Positions 34,860 to 43,910 of a DNA stretch of 64,000 nucleotides are shown here, one piece after another. The notes beneath the pieces were generated by a model, which had not been told where the DNA came from, searched no databases, and saw only the letters and a list, made by a program, of their open reading frames with translations. Origin of the DNA: an uncultured Agrobacterium sp. (lineage in GTDB: Bacteria > Pseudomonadota > Alphaproteobacteria > Rhizobiales > Rhizobiaceae); NCBI GenBank assembly GCA_913777615.1, contig CAJYTK010000011.1:372001-436000 (forward strand), given 5' to 3'. Position numbers and translations under genes: made by a program. Each line of letters begins with the position of its first letter. The stretch's first letter is position 1.

Positions 34860-35058
34860 CGCAATGTCTGTCATCTAAGGACCTATGCTCGTCAAAGAAG
34901 AGCCCCTTCTTAGACTAAAGTCATAAGTCGAAAGGATCGCTCTTCCTTTCGTTAAAATTCTGTCACTTTGCAGTCAGGTGCATCGCGCCCCAAAAGGGAA
35001 GTTCGAGGGGAGTCGAACTGGTGCGATGCGTCTTCTTGATTTCTGTGGAGGACAGACA

Positions 35059-36945
35059 ATGGCACATGTAGCAGCGACGGGCGCAGAAAAAGCGCGCCCC
35101 ATGACAGCGGAGGAGAAGAAGGTCATTTTCGCCTCTTCTCTCGGCACGGTGTTCGAGTGGTACGACTTTTATCTCTATGGTTCGCTCGCCATCTATATCG
35201 GCGCGAACTTCTTCAGCCAGTATCCGGAAACGACGCGCAATATCTTCGCGCTCCTGGCCTTTGCGGCAGGCTTCCTCGTTCGGCCATTCGGCGCTCTGGT
35301 CTTCGGCCGTCTTGGCGATATCGTCGGACGTAAATACACCTTCCTCGTGACCATTCTGATTATGGGTTTCTCGACCTTTGTGGTCGGCATTCTGCCAGGT
35401 GCCGCGCAGATCGGCATTGCGGCTCCCATCATCCTTATCCTCCTGCGCATGCTTCAGGGTCTGGCACTCGGTGGCGAGTATGGCGGGGCGGCCACCTATG
35501 TGGCTGAGCATGCACCGAATGGCCGTCGCGGCTATTATACGTCATGGATTCAGACCACGGCGACGCTCGGACTTTTTCTGTCGCTGGTCGTCATTCTCGG
35601 TGTTCAGTTTAGCGTCGGCAAGGAAGCCTTTGCTGCCTGGGGCTGGCGCATTCCCTTCATGCTGTCCGTTATCCTTCTTGGTGTCTCGGTCTGGATTCGT
35701 CTGAAAATGAACGAATCTCCCGCCTTCAAGAAGATGAAGGCAGAAGGCAAGACCTCCAAGGCGCCGCTCAGCGAAGCCTTCGGCCAGTGGAAGAACGCCA
35801 AGATCGCAATCATTGCGCTCCTCGGCGCTGTCGTTGGCCAGGCAGTTGTGTGGTACACGGGTCAGTTCTACGCGCTCTTCTTCCTCCAGAGCATTCTGAA
35901 GGTTGATGGCCAATCGGCAAACATCATGGTCGCCTGCGCCCTGCTACTCGGCACCGGCTTCTTCGTTCTCTTCGGTTGGCTTTCCGACAAGGTCGGTCGC
36001 AAACCGATCATCATGGCGGGCCTCGTTCTGGCGATGCTTACCTATTTCCCGCTGTTTAAAGCGCTGACTTGGGCAGGCAACCCTGCGCTTGCACAGGCCC
36101 AAGCGTCGGTTCGCGCAACGGTGACCGCAGCACCCGGTGACTGCAAATTCCAGTTCAACCCCACGGGTACGGCGAAGTTTACGACATCCTGCGATATCGC
36201 GACCGCGTTCCTCACCCGCAACTCAGTGCCTTATGATGTGGTCGAAGGTCCAGCCGGACAGCCAGCAGTGGTGAAAATCGCTGACGCTACTGTCACCAGC
36301 TATGATGCCGTCTCCGCAGGTGCCGATGCAGCCGCGAAGGATCGCGCTTTCCAGAAGCAGATCAACATTGCTCTGCATGACGGCGGTTATCCGCTGGTCC
36401 GTGGTGCCGCTCAAGTTCCTGCAGCAAAGCTCGATGCATTCGTCGCTGCAAATCCGGAACTGGCGCTCAACGCAGATGCAGTGCGCGCCACACCTGCCAA
36501 AACCGTTCCAGTCGACAAGCTGGTTGCCGACAAGCTGCTGACAGCGGCTGAAGCCAATGGTGCAACCGAGATGGCCGTCTATACGGTGCCAGGCGGCGGC
36601 GCATTCACCATGGTTGCCGATCCAGCTGCGGTGAACTGGGTAGTGATTATCGCGGTCCTGACCGTCCTCGTCATCTATGTGACGATGGTCTACGGCCCGA
36701 TTGCAGCTTTGCTGGTCGAACTCTTCCCCACCCGCATCCGCTACTCTGGCATGTCCCTGCCCTACCATATCGGTAACGGCTGGTTCGGCGGTCTTCTCCC
36801 GGCAACGGCTTTTGCGATGAGTGCGGCCAAGGGCGATATCTACTATGGTCTCTGGTACCCGATCGTCTTTGCCGGCATCACGCTCGTGATCGGCCTGCTC
36901 TTCCTGCCGGAAACAAAGGATCGCGACATCCATAAGATGGATTGA
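35059..36945 (+). CDS. MFS transporter, metabolite:H+ symporter type, with large inserted domain
   Basis: The 628-residue protein is an MFS symporter related to the MHS group: SSLGTVFEWYDFYLYGSLA in helix 1, FLVRPFGALVFGRLGDIVGRKYT between helices 2 and 3, RMLQGLALGGEYGGAATYVAEHAP in helix 4, and LFGWLSDKVGRKPIIM in the second half. The family is usually about 430-450 residues. The extra length is a hydrophilic block at about residues 340-520, rich in Ala, Val and Asp, with two cysteines, lying between membrane segments and probably exposed to the periplasm. The ATG at 35059 has GGAGGA six bases upstream. Substrate unknown; MHS members carry citrate, proline, shikimate or alpha-ketoglutarate. 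Confidence 0.88.
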   Translation: MAHVAATGAEKARPMTAEEKKVIFASSLGTVFEWYDFYLYGSLAIYIGANFFSQYPETTRNIFALLAFAAGFLVRPFGALVFGRLGDIVGRKYTFLVTILIMGFSTFVVGILPGAAQIGIAAPIILILLRMLQGLALGGEYGGAATYVAEHAPNGRRGYYTSWIQTTATLGLFLSLVVILGVQFSVGKEAFAAWGWRIPFMLSVILLGVSVWIRLKMNESPAFKKMKAEGKTSKAPLSEAFGQWKNAKIAIIALLGAVVGQAVVWYTGQFYALFFLQSILKVDGQSANIMVACALLLGTGFFVLFGWLSDKVGRKPIIMAGLVLAMLTYFPLFKALTWAGNPALAQAQASVRATVTAAPGDCKFQFNPTGTAKFTTSCDIATAFLTRNSVPYDVVEGPAGQPAVVKIADATVTSYDAVSAGADAAAKDRAFQKQINIALHDGGYPLVRGAAQVPAAKLDAFVAANPELALNADAVRATPAKTVPVDKLVADKLLTAAEANGATEMAVYTVPGGGAFTMVADPAAVNWVVIIAVLTVLVIYVTMVYGPIAALLVELFPTRIRYSGMSLPYHIGNGWFGGLLPATAFAMSAAKGDIYYGLWYPIVFAGITLVIGLLFLPETKDRDIHKMD

Positions 36946-36969
36946 GCATCCCTCTCACACCCAAAAGAA

Positions 36970-36998
36970 AACCCGGCGAGACGACCGCCGGGTTTTTT
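36970..36998. terminator. Terminator between the MFS gene and uxuB
   Basis: AACCCGGCG (36970-36978) pairs perfectly with CGCCGGGTT (36986-36994), followed by a T run. A short A run on the left means it may also stop minus-strand transcription from uxuB. Confidence 0.88.
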
Positions 36999-37018
36999 AT
37001 TAAGGAAAATTTGGAAAC

Positions 37019-38425
37019 TTAGGCCTTGAGGTCCTTCAGTTCTGCGTTGACGCGATCGCGCCAGGCCCGGTTCTGGACCAATGCCGGCGGAAACAGTCCG
37101 TCGATAGCGAAGAAGGAGGCCGAGGGATCGCTCGGATCGACGGCGCGGGCAGCGGCAAGGATTTCCTCGCGACGCGGATCGTCGAGAGTTCCACGCTTGT
37201 GGATCGAAGCAATCCAGAGTGCGATCACATAGGCAAATTCTGCCGCATCGCGGCCCGCCTCCAGCGTCTCCACCGTCGCTGCGAGAGCACGCTGTGGCAG
37301 CTTCTGGCTGGTGTCCATGGCAATCTGGACATTCTTGTGCGCAATGGTCGGATTGGCGAAACGCTCGATAAGCTCGTCCATATAGGCCGGCAGATCGATG
37401 CCCGGCACTGGATCAAGCGTCTTGACCGCTGCCTGCATGTGCCGTCTGACCTTCTCGACGAATTCAGGAACGGCCATCACGTCACGCACGAACTCCAGAT
37501 CATTCAGGATGCCGAGATGAGCAATCATGGTGTGCGGGCCGTTGAGAAGACGAAGCTTCATCTTCTCATAGGGCTCGACGGCCTTTACGAAGACGGCGCC
37601 GCCCGCCTCCCAGGCGGGGCGACCTGAAACGAAATTCTCTTCGATGACCCATTGCATGAATGGCTCGGTCTCGATCGAAAGCTTGTCTTCAACACCGAGA
37701 AGAGCTTGCGCACGCGCACGGCTCTCGCCCGTCGCCGCAGGCACGATACGATCGACCATGCTGCAGGGGAACGCACCGTTCTCAGCAATCCAACGCGCCA
37801 GTTCCGGGTCGCGTCGCTCTGCCATTTCCAGCACGAGGCGACGAACCACATGGCCGTTGGAGGGCAGGTTATCACAGCAAAGCACAGTGTAAGGAGCGAT
37901 CCCCTTTTCGCGGCGCTTGGCGAGACCTTCGACGAGGAAACCGATCGCACCGATCGGTTCATGCGGATTGGCTAGATCGGCGGCAACGGATGGATGTTTC
38001 AGATCAAGGCCCCCTGACACAGGATCAAGACCGTAGGCCTTCTCACTGACCGTCAGGGTAACGATTTTAATGGTTTCGCTGGCGAGATAATCGAGCACAT
38101 CCGCGCCGCGTTCTGCAGCACAAAGCCAATCCACCGTCGCACCAATGACTTCCGCCGTATCGCCCTTCGCATTGCGCACGATGACGGAGTAGAGACCATC
38201 CTGTTCGGCAAGCGCCTCCACCGGATCGGGTGAACGAAGGTTGACGGCAACGATGCCCCAGGGGCCGAACTGCTCTGACAGAGCGCGTTGCGTATAGACG
38301 GCCTGGTGGGCGCGGTGGAATGCGCCAAGACCCATGTGTATGATGCCGGGCTGCAGATCTGCTCTGTCATAGGAAGGCAAAGCAACAGCGTCAGGCAATA
38401 TCATTGAAGAAGACAATCTGCTCAT
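37019..38425 (-). CDS. uxuB: D-mannonate oxidoreductase (fructuronate reductase), mannitol dehydrogenase family
   Basis: The 468-residue long-chain polyol dehydrogenase reduces D-fructuronate to D-mannonate with NADH. Recognisable blocks are IIHMGLGAFHRAHQAVYTQ with the nucleotide-binding G-x-G-x-F-x-R-A-H near residue 25, TLTVSEKAY near 125, VLCCDNLPSNGHVVRRLVLEMA near 190 and KLRLLNGPHTMIAHLG near 290, which contains the catalytic lysine and N-x-x-H. Six enzymes of this family exist with different polyols, but the neighbouring uxuA makes the mannonate assignment likely. The ATG lies two bases after the uxuA stop. Last gene of the operon. Confidence 0.9.
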   Translation of the reverse strand: MSRLSSSMILPDAVALPSYDRADLQPGIIHMGLGAFHRAHQAVYTQRALSEQFGPWGIVAVNLRSPDPVEALAEQDGLYSVIVRNAKGDTAEVIGATVDWLCAAERGADVLDYLASETIKIVTLTVSEKAYGLDPVSGGLDLKHPSVAADLANPHEPIGAIGFLVEGLAKRREKGIAPYTVLCCDNLPSNGHVVRRLVLEMAERRDPELARWIAENGAFPCSMVDRIVPAATGESRARAQALLGVEDKLSIETEPFMQWVIEENFVSGRPAWEAGGAVFVKAVEPYEKMKLRLLNGPHTMIAHLGILNDLEFVRDVMAVPEFVEKVRRHMQAAVKTLDPVPGIDLPAYMDELIERFANPTIAHKNVQIAMDTSQKLPQRALAATVETLEAGRDAAEFAYVIALWIASIHKRGTLDDPRREEILAAARAVDPSDPSASFFAIDGLFPPALVQNRAWRDRVNAELKDLKA

Positions 38426-38427
38426 GA

Positions 38428-39624
38428 TCAAATAATTCCGTGAATGGGATGAGAAAGAGTACGCTCGATGCCACGCAGCTCTGCAAGGCCCTTAAGGCGG
38501 CCGATAGCCGGATAACCGGGCTGGGCACCACGGGTCGCGTCATCCAGAATTTCCTGTCCGTGATCCGGTCGCATGGGAATTTGATGGTCGGAGAGACCGG
38601 CATTCAGGCGACGCTTCTCTTCGGCAAGAAGGGCAGCGATGACGGCAATCATATCCGTGCCGCCTTCCAGATGCTCGTCCTCGAAGAAGGAGCACGGCAC
38701 AGTGTCCGTATCACGCGTGACATTGCGCAGATGAACAAAGTGGATGCGATCGGCAAAGCGCTTGGCGATGAAGGGAAGATCGTTATCCTCTCGCGCCCCC
38801 AATGAGCCGGTGCAGAGTGTCACACCATTCGCACGGCTATCCACCGCCTTCAGCATATGCGCGTAATCGTCTTGCGTCGAAAGGATACGCGGGAGACCGA
38901 GCAGCGGCCATGGCGGATCGTCGCCATGAGCGCAAAGATTGATGCCGACATCTTCGGCCACCGGCACGACCTCGGAGAGGAAATCGACGAGGTTCTGCTG
39001 CAACCTTGCCCGGTCGATTCCGTGATAGCTGCGCAGCTTTTCCAGAAGTTGATCGAGCGTGTATCCGTCGGCTGAGCCGGGAAGCCCTGCGCCGATATTT
39101 CTGCCAAGCGCGGTAATCTTCGCGTCCGCCATCCCCGCGAAGCGGCGTGCTGCCTCGTCCACCAGCCAATCAGGATAATCGGCAGTGGCATTCGGGCGCT
39201 TGAGAATATGGACATCGAAGGCGGCAAAATCGGTCAGGTCAAAGCGCATTGCCTTTGCACCATGACGGGTCTCCCATCTCAGATCCGTCCGGGTCCAGTC
39301 CAGCACCGGCATGAAGTTATAGCAGACCGTGCGAATACCGCTGGCGGAAAGCCGGCGAAGTGTTTCCTGCCAGTTGGTAATATGCTGCTTCCAGTCGCCG
39401 GTCTGTGTCTTGATGTCTTCCGACATCCACACACTTTCCACCACGTCCCAGTAAAGTCCGCCCGCCTTGATTTCGGCATGACGCTTCTCGATTTCGTCGA
39501 CGGGCCAGACGTCGCCTGTCGGAATGTGGTGCAACGCGCTGACAATGCCGACAGCACCGGCCTGTGCGGCATCCTGAACCGTTACCCTGTCCACTGGTCC
39601 GAACCAGCGCCATGTATGTCTCAT
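38428..39624 (-). CDS. uxuA: Mannonate dehydratase
   Basis: The 398-residue TIM-barrel enzyme removes water from D-mannonate to give 2-keto-3-deoxy-D-gluconate. Typical blocks are RHTWRWFGPVDRVTVQDAAQAG at the start, VVESVWMSEDIKTQTGD, YNFMPVLDWTRTDL, NLCAHGDDPPWPLLGLPRILST with metal-binding His and Asp, and FVHLRNVTRD. Length is as expected. It is followed two bases later by uxuB and preceded 17 bases earlier by the idonate dehydrogenase-like gene. The product enters the Entner-Doudoroff pathway, whose kinase and aldolase are not in this window. Confidence 0.93.
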   Translation of the reverse strand: MRHTWRWFGPVDRVTVQDAAQAGAVGIVSALHHIPTGDVWPVDEIEKRHAEIKAGGLYWDVVESVWMSEDIKTQTGDWKQHITNWQETLRRLSASGIRTVCYNFMPVLDWTRTDLRWETRHGAKAMRFDLTDFAAFDVHILKRPNATADYPDWLVDEAARRFAGMADAKITALGRNIGAGLPGSADGYTLDQLLEKLRSYHGIDRARLQQNLVDFLSEVVPVAEDVGINLCAHGDDPPWPLLGLPRILSTQDDYAHMLKAVDSRANGVTLCTGSLGAREDNDLPFIAKRFADRIHFVHLRNVTRDTDTVPCSFFEDEHLEGGTDMIAVIAALLAEEKRRLNAGLSDHQIPMRPDHGQEILDDATRGAQPGYPAIGRLKGLAELRGIERTLSHPIHGII

Positions 39625-39641
39625 GATATTATCCTCTGAAT

Positions 39642-40691
39642 TTAGTGCTGGTCGCTGAAGGTGATCTGCACCTTGCAGGCCACGTGGCGGTCACCGGCCT
39701 GTTCAAAGGCCTCGACCGCCTGTTCAAGCGGAAAATGATGCGAAATGATCGGCCGCACATCGATGGCGCGAGAGGAGATCAGCGAGACTGCCTCGGCAAA
39801 TTCCGCGTGGAAACGTTGTGATCCACGCCAGACGATCTCCTTGCCTACCAAAAGGTTGAGCGGGATGGTGATGTCTCCCGTGACCCCGACCTGTACCAGC
39901 GTGCCGCGCGGCTTGATGGCGCTGAAGGCTGAGCGAAGCGCAGGTGCTGCCGCCGAACAATCGAAAACGACGTCGAAGCTTCCCTTGTTCTCCTGATAAG
40001 GCGCAAGCGCCTGCGGGTTGGTGGCGACGTTGATCGTTCCTGTTGCGCCCATGGCGGGTGCGCGGGCGACCGCCGCGTCCGCAAGGTCCGTCACAATGAT
40101 CTCGTCCGCGCCAGCATGTCTTGCGGCGGCAACCGTCAAGAGCCCGATCGGCCCTGCTCCGGTGACGAGCACGCTCTTGCCGGAAAGATCACCGGCCTGT
40201 GCGACGGCGTGCAGGCAAACGGCAAGCGGTTCTGCGCAAGCTGCCTCATGCGGGGTTACGCCTCCGGTAAAGGCGAAGCACTGTTTGGCGGATACAACAA
40301 GATGGTCGCGAAACATGCCCTGTTCGTGCGGCAGCCGCATGGCGCTTCCCATGAAACGCATGTCGAGGCAATGAATAGGCATACCCTTGAGGCAATAATC
40401 GCAAGCACCGCAGGGCTGCGATGGATTGACCGCGACCAGCGCGCCGATCGCAAGATGACTGACACCGGCACCGAGTTGCTCGACATAGCCCGAAGCTTCA
40501 TGTCCGGAAATGATCGGCTCGCGCACCTGTACCGGCCCAAAACCGCCATCCTGATAATAATGGAGGTCCGATCCACAAATACCGCCGGATGCCATGCGAA
40601 GAAGGACTTCGCCTTTCCCTGGCTGCGAATAGTCCTGCGTTTCGACCTTGAGGTCTCTTTTGCCGTAAAGACGCGCCACGCGTGTCAGCAT
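39642..40691 (-). CDS. L-idonate/L-gulonate 5-dehydrogenase-like zinc dehydrogenase
   Basis: The 349-residue medium-chain dehydrogenase carries the catalytic zinc ligands in GGICGSDLHYY and SGHEASGYV, the four-cysteine structural zinc loop in CGACDYCLKGMPIHC near residue 95, and a Rossmann loop VLVTGAGPIGLLTV near 175. The sequence is of the L-idonate 5-dehydrogenase type. Because uxuA and uxuB follow directly, oxidation of L-gulonate to D-fructuronate is an attractive alternative: UxuB and UxuA would then complete the route to 2-keto-3-deoxygluconate. Idonate oxidation would give 5-ketogluconate, which UxuAB do not use. Confidence 0.83.
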   Translation of the reverse strand: MLTRVARLYGKRDLKVETQDYSQPGKGEVLLRMASGGICGSDLHYYQDGGFGPVQVREPIISGHEASGYVEQLGAGVSHLAIGALVAVNPSQPCGACDYCLKGMPIHCLDMRFMGSAMRLPHEQGMFRDHLVVSAKQCFAFTGGVTPHEAACAEPLAVCLHAVAQAGDLSGKSVLVTGAGPIGLLTVAAARHAGADEIIVTDLADAAVARAPAMGATGTINVATNPQALAPYQENKGSFDVVFDCSAAAPALRSAFSAIKPRGTLVQVGVTGDITIPLNLLVGKEIVWRGSQRFHAEFAEAVSLISSRAIDVRPIISHHFPLEQAVEAFEQAGDRHVACKVQITFSDQH

Positions 40692-40763
40692 TTCCAGTCG
40701 ACTTTCTTTGTAGTGTTAGACGAGGTCCGCGCGGCAAGTGCCGCGCGGACCGAAGAGTGTGAC

Positions 40764-42170
40764 CTATCGGATCAGCCCCATTTCCTGCGGCAACCAAAGT
40801 GTGATCGCCGGAATGAAGGTGATCAGTATCAGCGCCACGAAGAGAGGAACCAGCCACGGCAGGATTGCTATGGTCGTTCGCTCCACCGAGAGCTTCGCAA
40901 CGCGTGAGAGAACGAAGAGCACCATGCCAAGCGGCGGATGTAGCAGGCCGATCATAAGGTTCAGCGTCATGATGATCCCGAAATGCACCGGATCGATGTG
41001 GAACTGCAAGACCAGCGGCAACAGGATCGGCACCAGAATGGTGATAGCGGCAATCGTATCGAGGAAGCAGCCGACAAACAGCATAAGCAGGTTGACCAGC
41101 ACGAGGAAAATCCACTTGCTGTCCGTTAGCGTCAGAATTGCCGACGACAGCACCTGCGCTGCCTGGCTGACAGTCAGAAGCCATGCGAAGACCGAAGCTG
41201 CCGCCACGATAAACAGAACCGATGCCGTGGTTTCGATCGTGTCGAAGGTTGCCTTCGCCAGTGTCTTGAGGGTCATTGTGCGGTAACGAACGAGACCGAG
41301 GAAGAGCGACCAGAGAACCGCAGCAACCGCCGCTTCCGTGGGTGTGAACCAGCCCATCGTCATGCCACCGATCAGTATGACAGGCGTCATCAGCGCCATC
41401 ACGGCGGAGAAATCGAAGTACCAGTCGCAGAAGATCAGCACCACGAGAGCAATCAGAATGGCAAGGTTCAGAGACAGGCCGAACATAGTCATGACGTAGA
41501 TGCTGACCGGCACGAGCATGACGATGAAGACTTCGAAAGACGCGCCGAAGATGGTGCGCAAGCTAAAGGGCGTGTCCGACCCCCACTGTTTGACATAGGC
41601 GAAGACAGCAACCGTGATCATCATCAATAGCGTCATGACGACGCCCGGAAGGATGCCCGCCATGAACAGCGCGCCGATCGAGACGTTGGCCATCATGCCA
41701 TAAATGACAAAAGGCAGGGACGGCGGAAAGATAGGACCAAGCGTTGCCGAAGCGGCGGTGACCCCGACCGCAGCTTCAACCGGGTAGCCGTGATCCTTCA
41801 TGGCCTTGATTTCGATCGTGCCTATACCCGCAGCATCTGCCAGAGCCGTGCCGGACATGCCGGAGAAGATCACCGAGCCGATGATGTTGACCTGAGCGAG
41901 ACCACCCTTCATCCAGCCTACAAGCGCCACGGCAAAGGAATAGATGCGGCCCGTCACGCCGGCCGAGTTCATCAGGTTGCCGGCCAGAATGAAGAAGGGC
42001 ACCGCAAGAAGCGGAAAGCTTTCGACGCCCGCGATCATGCGTTGGGCGGCGATGATATCCGGCGCGACGTTGTAAGAGACAATATAGAGCAGTGACGACA
42101 CTGCCATGGATATGGCGACAGGCAGGCCGACGACCATCAAAACGAGGAAAGAACCGATCAGCAGCAGCAT
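40764..42170 (-). CDS. TRAP transporter large permease (DctM)
   Basis: The 468-residue membrane protein is the M subunit of a tripartite ATP-independent periplasmic transporter, with about 12 membrane helices. Family blocks are visible: FPLLAVPFFILAGNLMNSAGVTGRI, VIFSGMSGTALADAAGIGTIEIKAM, ATLGPIFPPSLPFVIYG and GWFTPTEAAVAA. Compared with most DctM proteins (about 425 residues) it is somewhat long. It begins one base after the dctQ stop and shares the operon with dctP, so sugar-acid uptake driven by a sodium or proton gradient is inferred. Confidence 0.93.
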   Translation of the reverse strand: MLLLIGSFLVLMVVGLPVAISMAVSSLLYIVSYNVAPDIIAAQRMIAGVESFPLLAVPFFILAGNLMNSAGVTGRIYSFAVALVGWMKGGLAQVNIIGSVIFSGMSGTALADAAGIGTIEIKAMKDHGYPVEAAVGVTAASATLGPIFPPSLPFVIYGMMANVSIGALFMAGILPGVVMTLLMMITVAVFAYVKQWGSDTPFSLRTIFGASFEVFIVMLVPVSIYVMTMFGLSLNLAILIALVVLIFCDWYFDFSAVMALMTPVILIGGMTMGWFTPTEAAVAAVLWSLFLGLVRYRTMTLKTLAKATFDTIETTASVLFIVAAASVFAWLLTVSQAAQVLSSAILTLTDSKWIFLVLVNLLMLFVGCFLDTIAAITILVPILLPLVLQFHIDPVHFGIIMTLNLMIGLLHPPLGMVLFVLSRVAKLSVERTTIAILPWLVPLFVALILITFIPAITLWLPQEMGLIR

Positions 42171-42171
42171 C

Positions 42172-42747
42172 TCAAATCTCCTCGCTCGTCTGGAATTCTT
42201 CCGGCCGCTCCAGAACGGAGAAGCCGCGACGCTGATTGGCCACGAAAACCTGGACCGAGCGCAGGAACATCAGCACAAATGCGCCGAAGACGGTGTAAAA
42301 GACAATGTTGCGTGGCAGCGCCACCGTGACCATTTCCTCGTCCGCTACGATCTCCAGATAACGCCACATCAGCCAAGAGCCGTAGGCGAAAAAACCGATG
42401 CGGATGACATCGACGAGGATCGCCATGATGCGCGTCAGATTTGGCGGCAGGTAGTGATAAAGCACGTCGACCTGGATGTGGCGCGACATGCGAACGCACA
42501 TGACCGAGCCGAGGAAGACGACGCCGATCAGGCAGTTGACGGCGATTTCTTCCGTCCACGCGTAGCTGTCGTTGAGAACATAGCGCGTGAAGAACTGGAG
42601 GAACACGCAACCCGTCATCATCCAGAAAAGGGCGAGCGTCAGCCAGTCTTCAAAGGCGTAAACGGAAAGGTCGGCATCCGGCGGGGCCTCGTCGAACGTA
42701 TGGGCAAGTTCCTCGGGCGTGACCTGAGTATGAATTTCCTGCGTCAT
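42172..42747 (-). CDS. TRAP transporter small permease (DctQ)
   Basis: The 191-residue protein has four membrane helices typical of the TRAP Q subunit, including FTRYVLNDSYAWTEEIAVNCLIGVVFLGSVMCVRMSRHIQVD, where the W-x-E-E segment between helices is the family hallmark. The ATG at 42747 leaves a 45-residue polar N-terminus; the frame runs 10 codons further upstream. It sits between dctP and dctM in the same direction. Confidence 0.9.
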   Translation of the reverse strand: MTQEIHTQVTPEELAHTFDEAPPDADLSVYAFEDWLTLALFWMMTGCVFLQFFTRYVLNDSYAWTEEIAVNCLIGVVFLGSVMCVRMSRHIQVDVLYHYLPPNLTRIMAILVDVIRIGFFAYGSWLMWRYLEIVADEEMVTVALPRNIVFYTVFGAFVLMFLRSVQVFVANQRRGFSVLERPEEFQTSEEI

Positions 42748-42858
42748 TGAAATGATCCGGTTGGAGCATCGGCGCAAGCAGCAGGTTCAAGATGCGCTCA
42801 TCTGCCGGTGCTGAAAACGAGAAGGATAGCGCGGAGCAAGCCCCGCGCCATGCGCGAT

Positions 42859-43833
42859 TTACTGGATGGCGCGGATCGCTTCCCAATCGGCCTTGTTGTA
42901 TCCGAAGTCTTCGAACTTCACCTTGTCGAGCACGTTCTTTTCGAAGTCGGCCTTGTCGACTTCCGTCACGGTCAAGCCACGCTTCTTGAAGTCGTCAACA
43001 AGCGCCACTTCCCTTTCCTCGATGATTTTCGTCGTCTTGGTGGCGGCTTCCTGCATCACGTCGACGAAGATTTTCTTGTCTTCGTCAGAGAGACTTGCCC
43101 AGCGCGACTTGGAGATGACCGTGTTGAGGTGGTCAACAATGTGGCCGGTCAGAACGATGTTCTTCTGCACTTCAAAGAACTTCTTCGCCTCGATGGTCGT
43201 CAGCGGGTTTTCCTGCGCATCGACGGTGCCGTTCTGCAGCGCGAGGTAGACCTCGGCGAAAGCAATTGGCGTGGTGTTGGCGCCGCATGCGCGTGGCATG
43301 GCGAGATAGGCAGGCACGTCGGGAACGCGCATCTTAACCCCGTTCAGGTCGCTGCACTTTTCGATAGGCTTGTTGGATGTCGTGTGACGCGTTCCGTAAT
43401 AGCTGACCGCCGCAATCACGTTGCCAGTCTTGTCCTCATAGCCCTTGGCCAGGCGCTTGAAGACGTCGCTCTTGGTGTATGCGATCAGGTGTTCTGGATT
43501 GCGGAAAATGTAAGGGAAATAGGTCACGCCGATCGGCTTGGAATCGCGTGCGGCAAAGCTAGAGCCGGAAATGATGATATCGACCGTGCCGAGTTTCAGG
43601 CCCTGGTTGATATCGGCCTCCTTGCCGAGCTGCGAAGCTGGGAACACATCGATTTTGTAACGACCTTCGGTGCGCTTTTCGATTTCCTTGGCAGCCCAGA
43701 CAGACTCGGTGTGGAATGGCTCCGTCGTTTCATAGACGTGAGCCCATTTCAGCACGGTCTGCGCCTGCGCAGATAGTGCGGAAGCCATGATGATCGCTGT
43801 GGCACCCAGCAAGGTTTTCAATCTGAACGTCAT
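42859..43833 (-). CDS. TRAP transporter substrate-binding protein (DctP)
   Basis: The 324-residue protein has a signal peptide (MTFRLKTLLGATAIIMASAL, cleavage near SAQA) and the TRAP solute-binding fold: LKWAHVYETTEPFHTESVWAAKEIEKRTEGRYKIDVFPASQLGKEADINQGLKLGTVDI in parts, KCSDLNGVKMRVPDVP carrying the conserved arginine that grips the carboxylate, and VYLALQNGTVDAQENPLTTI. The ligand should therefore be an acid; the co-transcribed uxuAB and dehydrogenase genes point to a hexuronate or aldonate. First transport gene of the operon. Confidence 0.92.
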   Translation of the reverse strand: MTFRLKTLLGATAIIMASALSAQAQTVLKWAHVYETTEPFHTESVWAAKEIEKRTEGRYKIDVFPASQLGKEADINQGLKLGTVDIIISGSSFAARDSKPIGVTYFPYIFRNPEHLIAYTKSDVFKRLAKGYEDKTGNVIAAVSYYGTRHTTSNKPIEKCSDLNGVKMRVPDVPAYLAMPRACGANTTPIAFAEVYLALQNGTVDAQENPLTTIEAKKFFEVQKNIVLTGHIVDHLNTVISKSRWASLSDEDKKIFVDVMQEAATKTTKIIEEREVALVDDFKKRGLTVTEVDKADFEKNVLDKVKFEDFGYNKADWEAIRAIQ

Positions 43834-43910
43834 TTCTTGTCTCCTCCCGAAACAGTGTCAGATGTCTCATTCTCTACCGCGCGGATAAACCAAGCGGCAT
43901 CGTCCCTCCC

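Noticed and set aside
42808-43776. A 322-codon open frame antisense to the TRAP binding protein gene
   Set aside because: The minus strand encodes a canonical DctP with signal peptide; the plus-strand translation has no recognisable domain.
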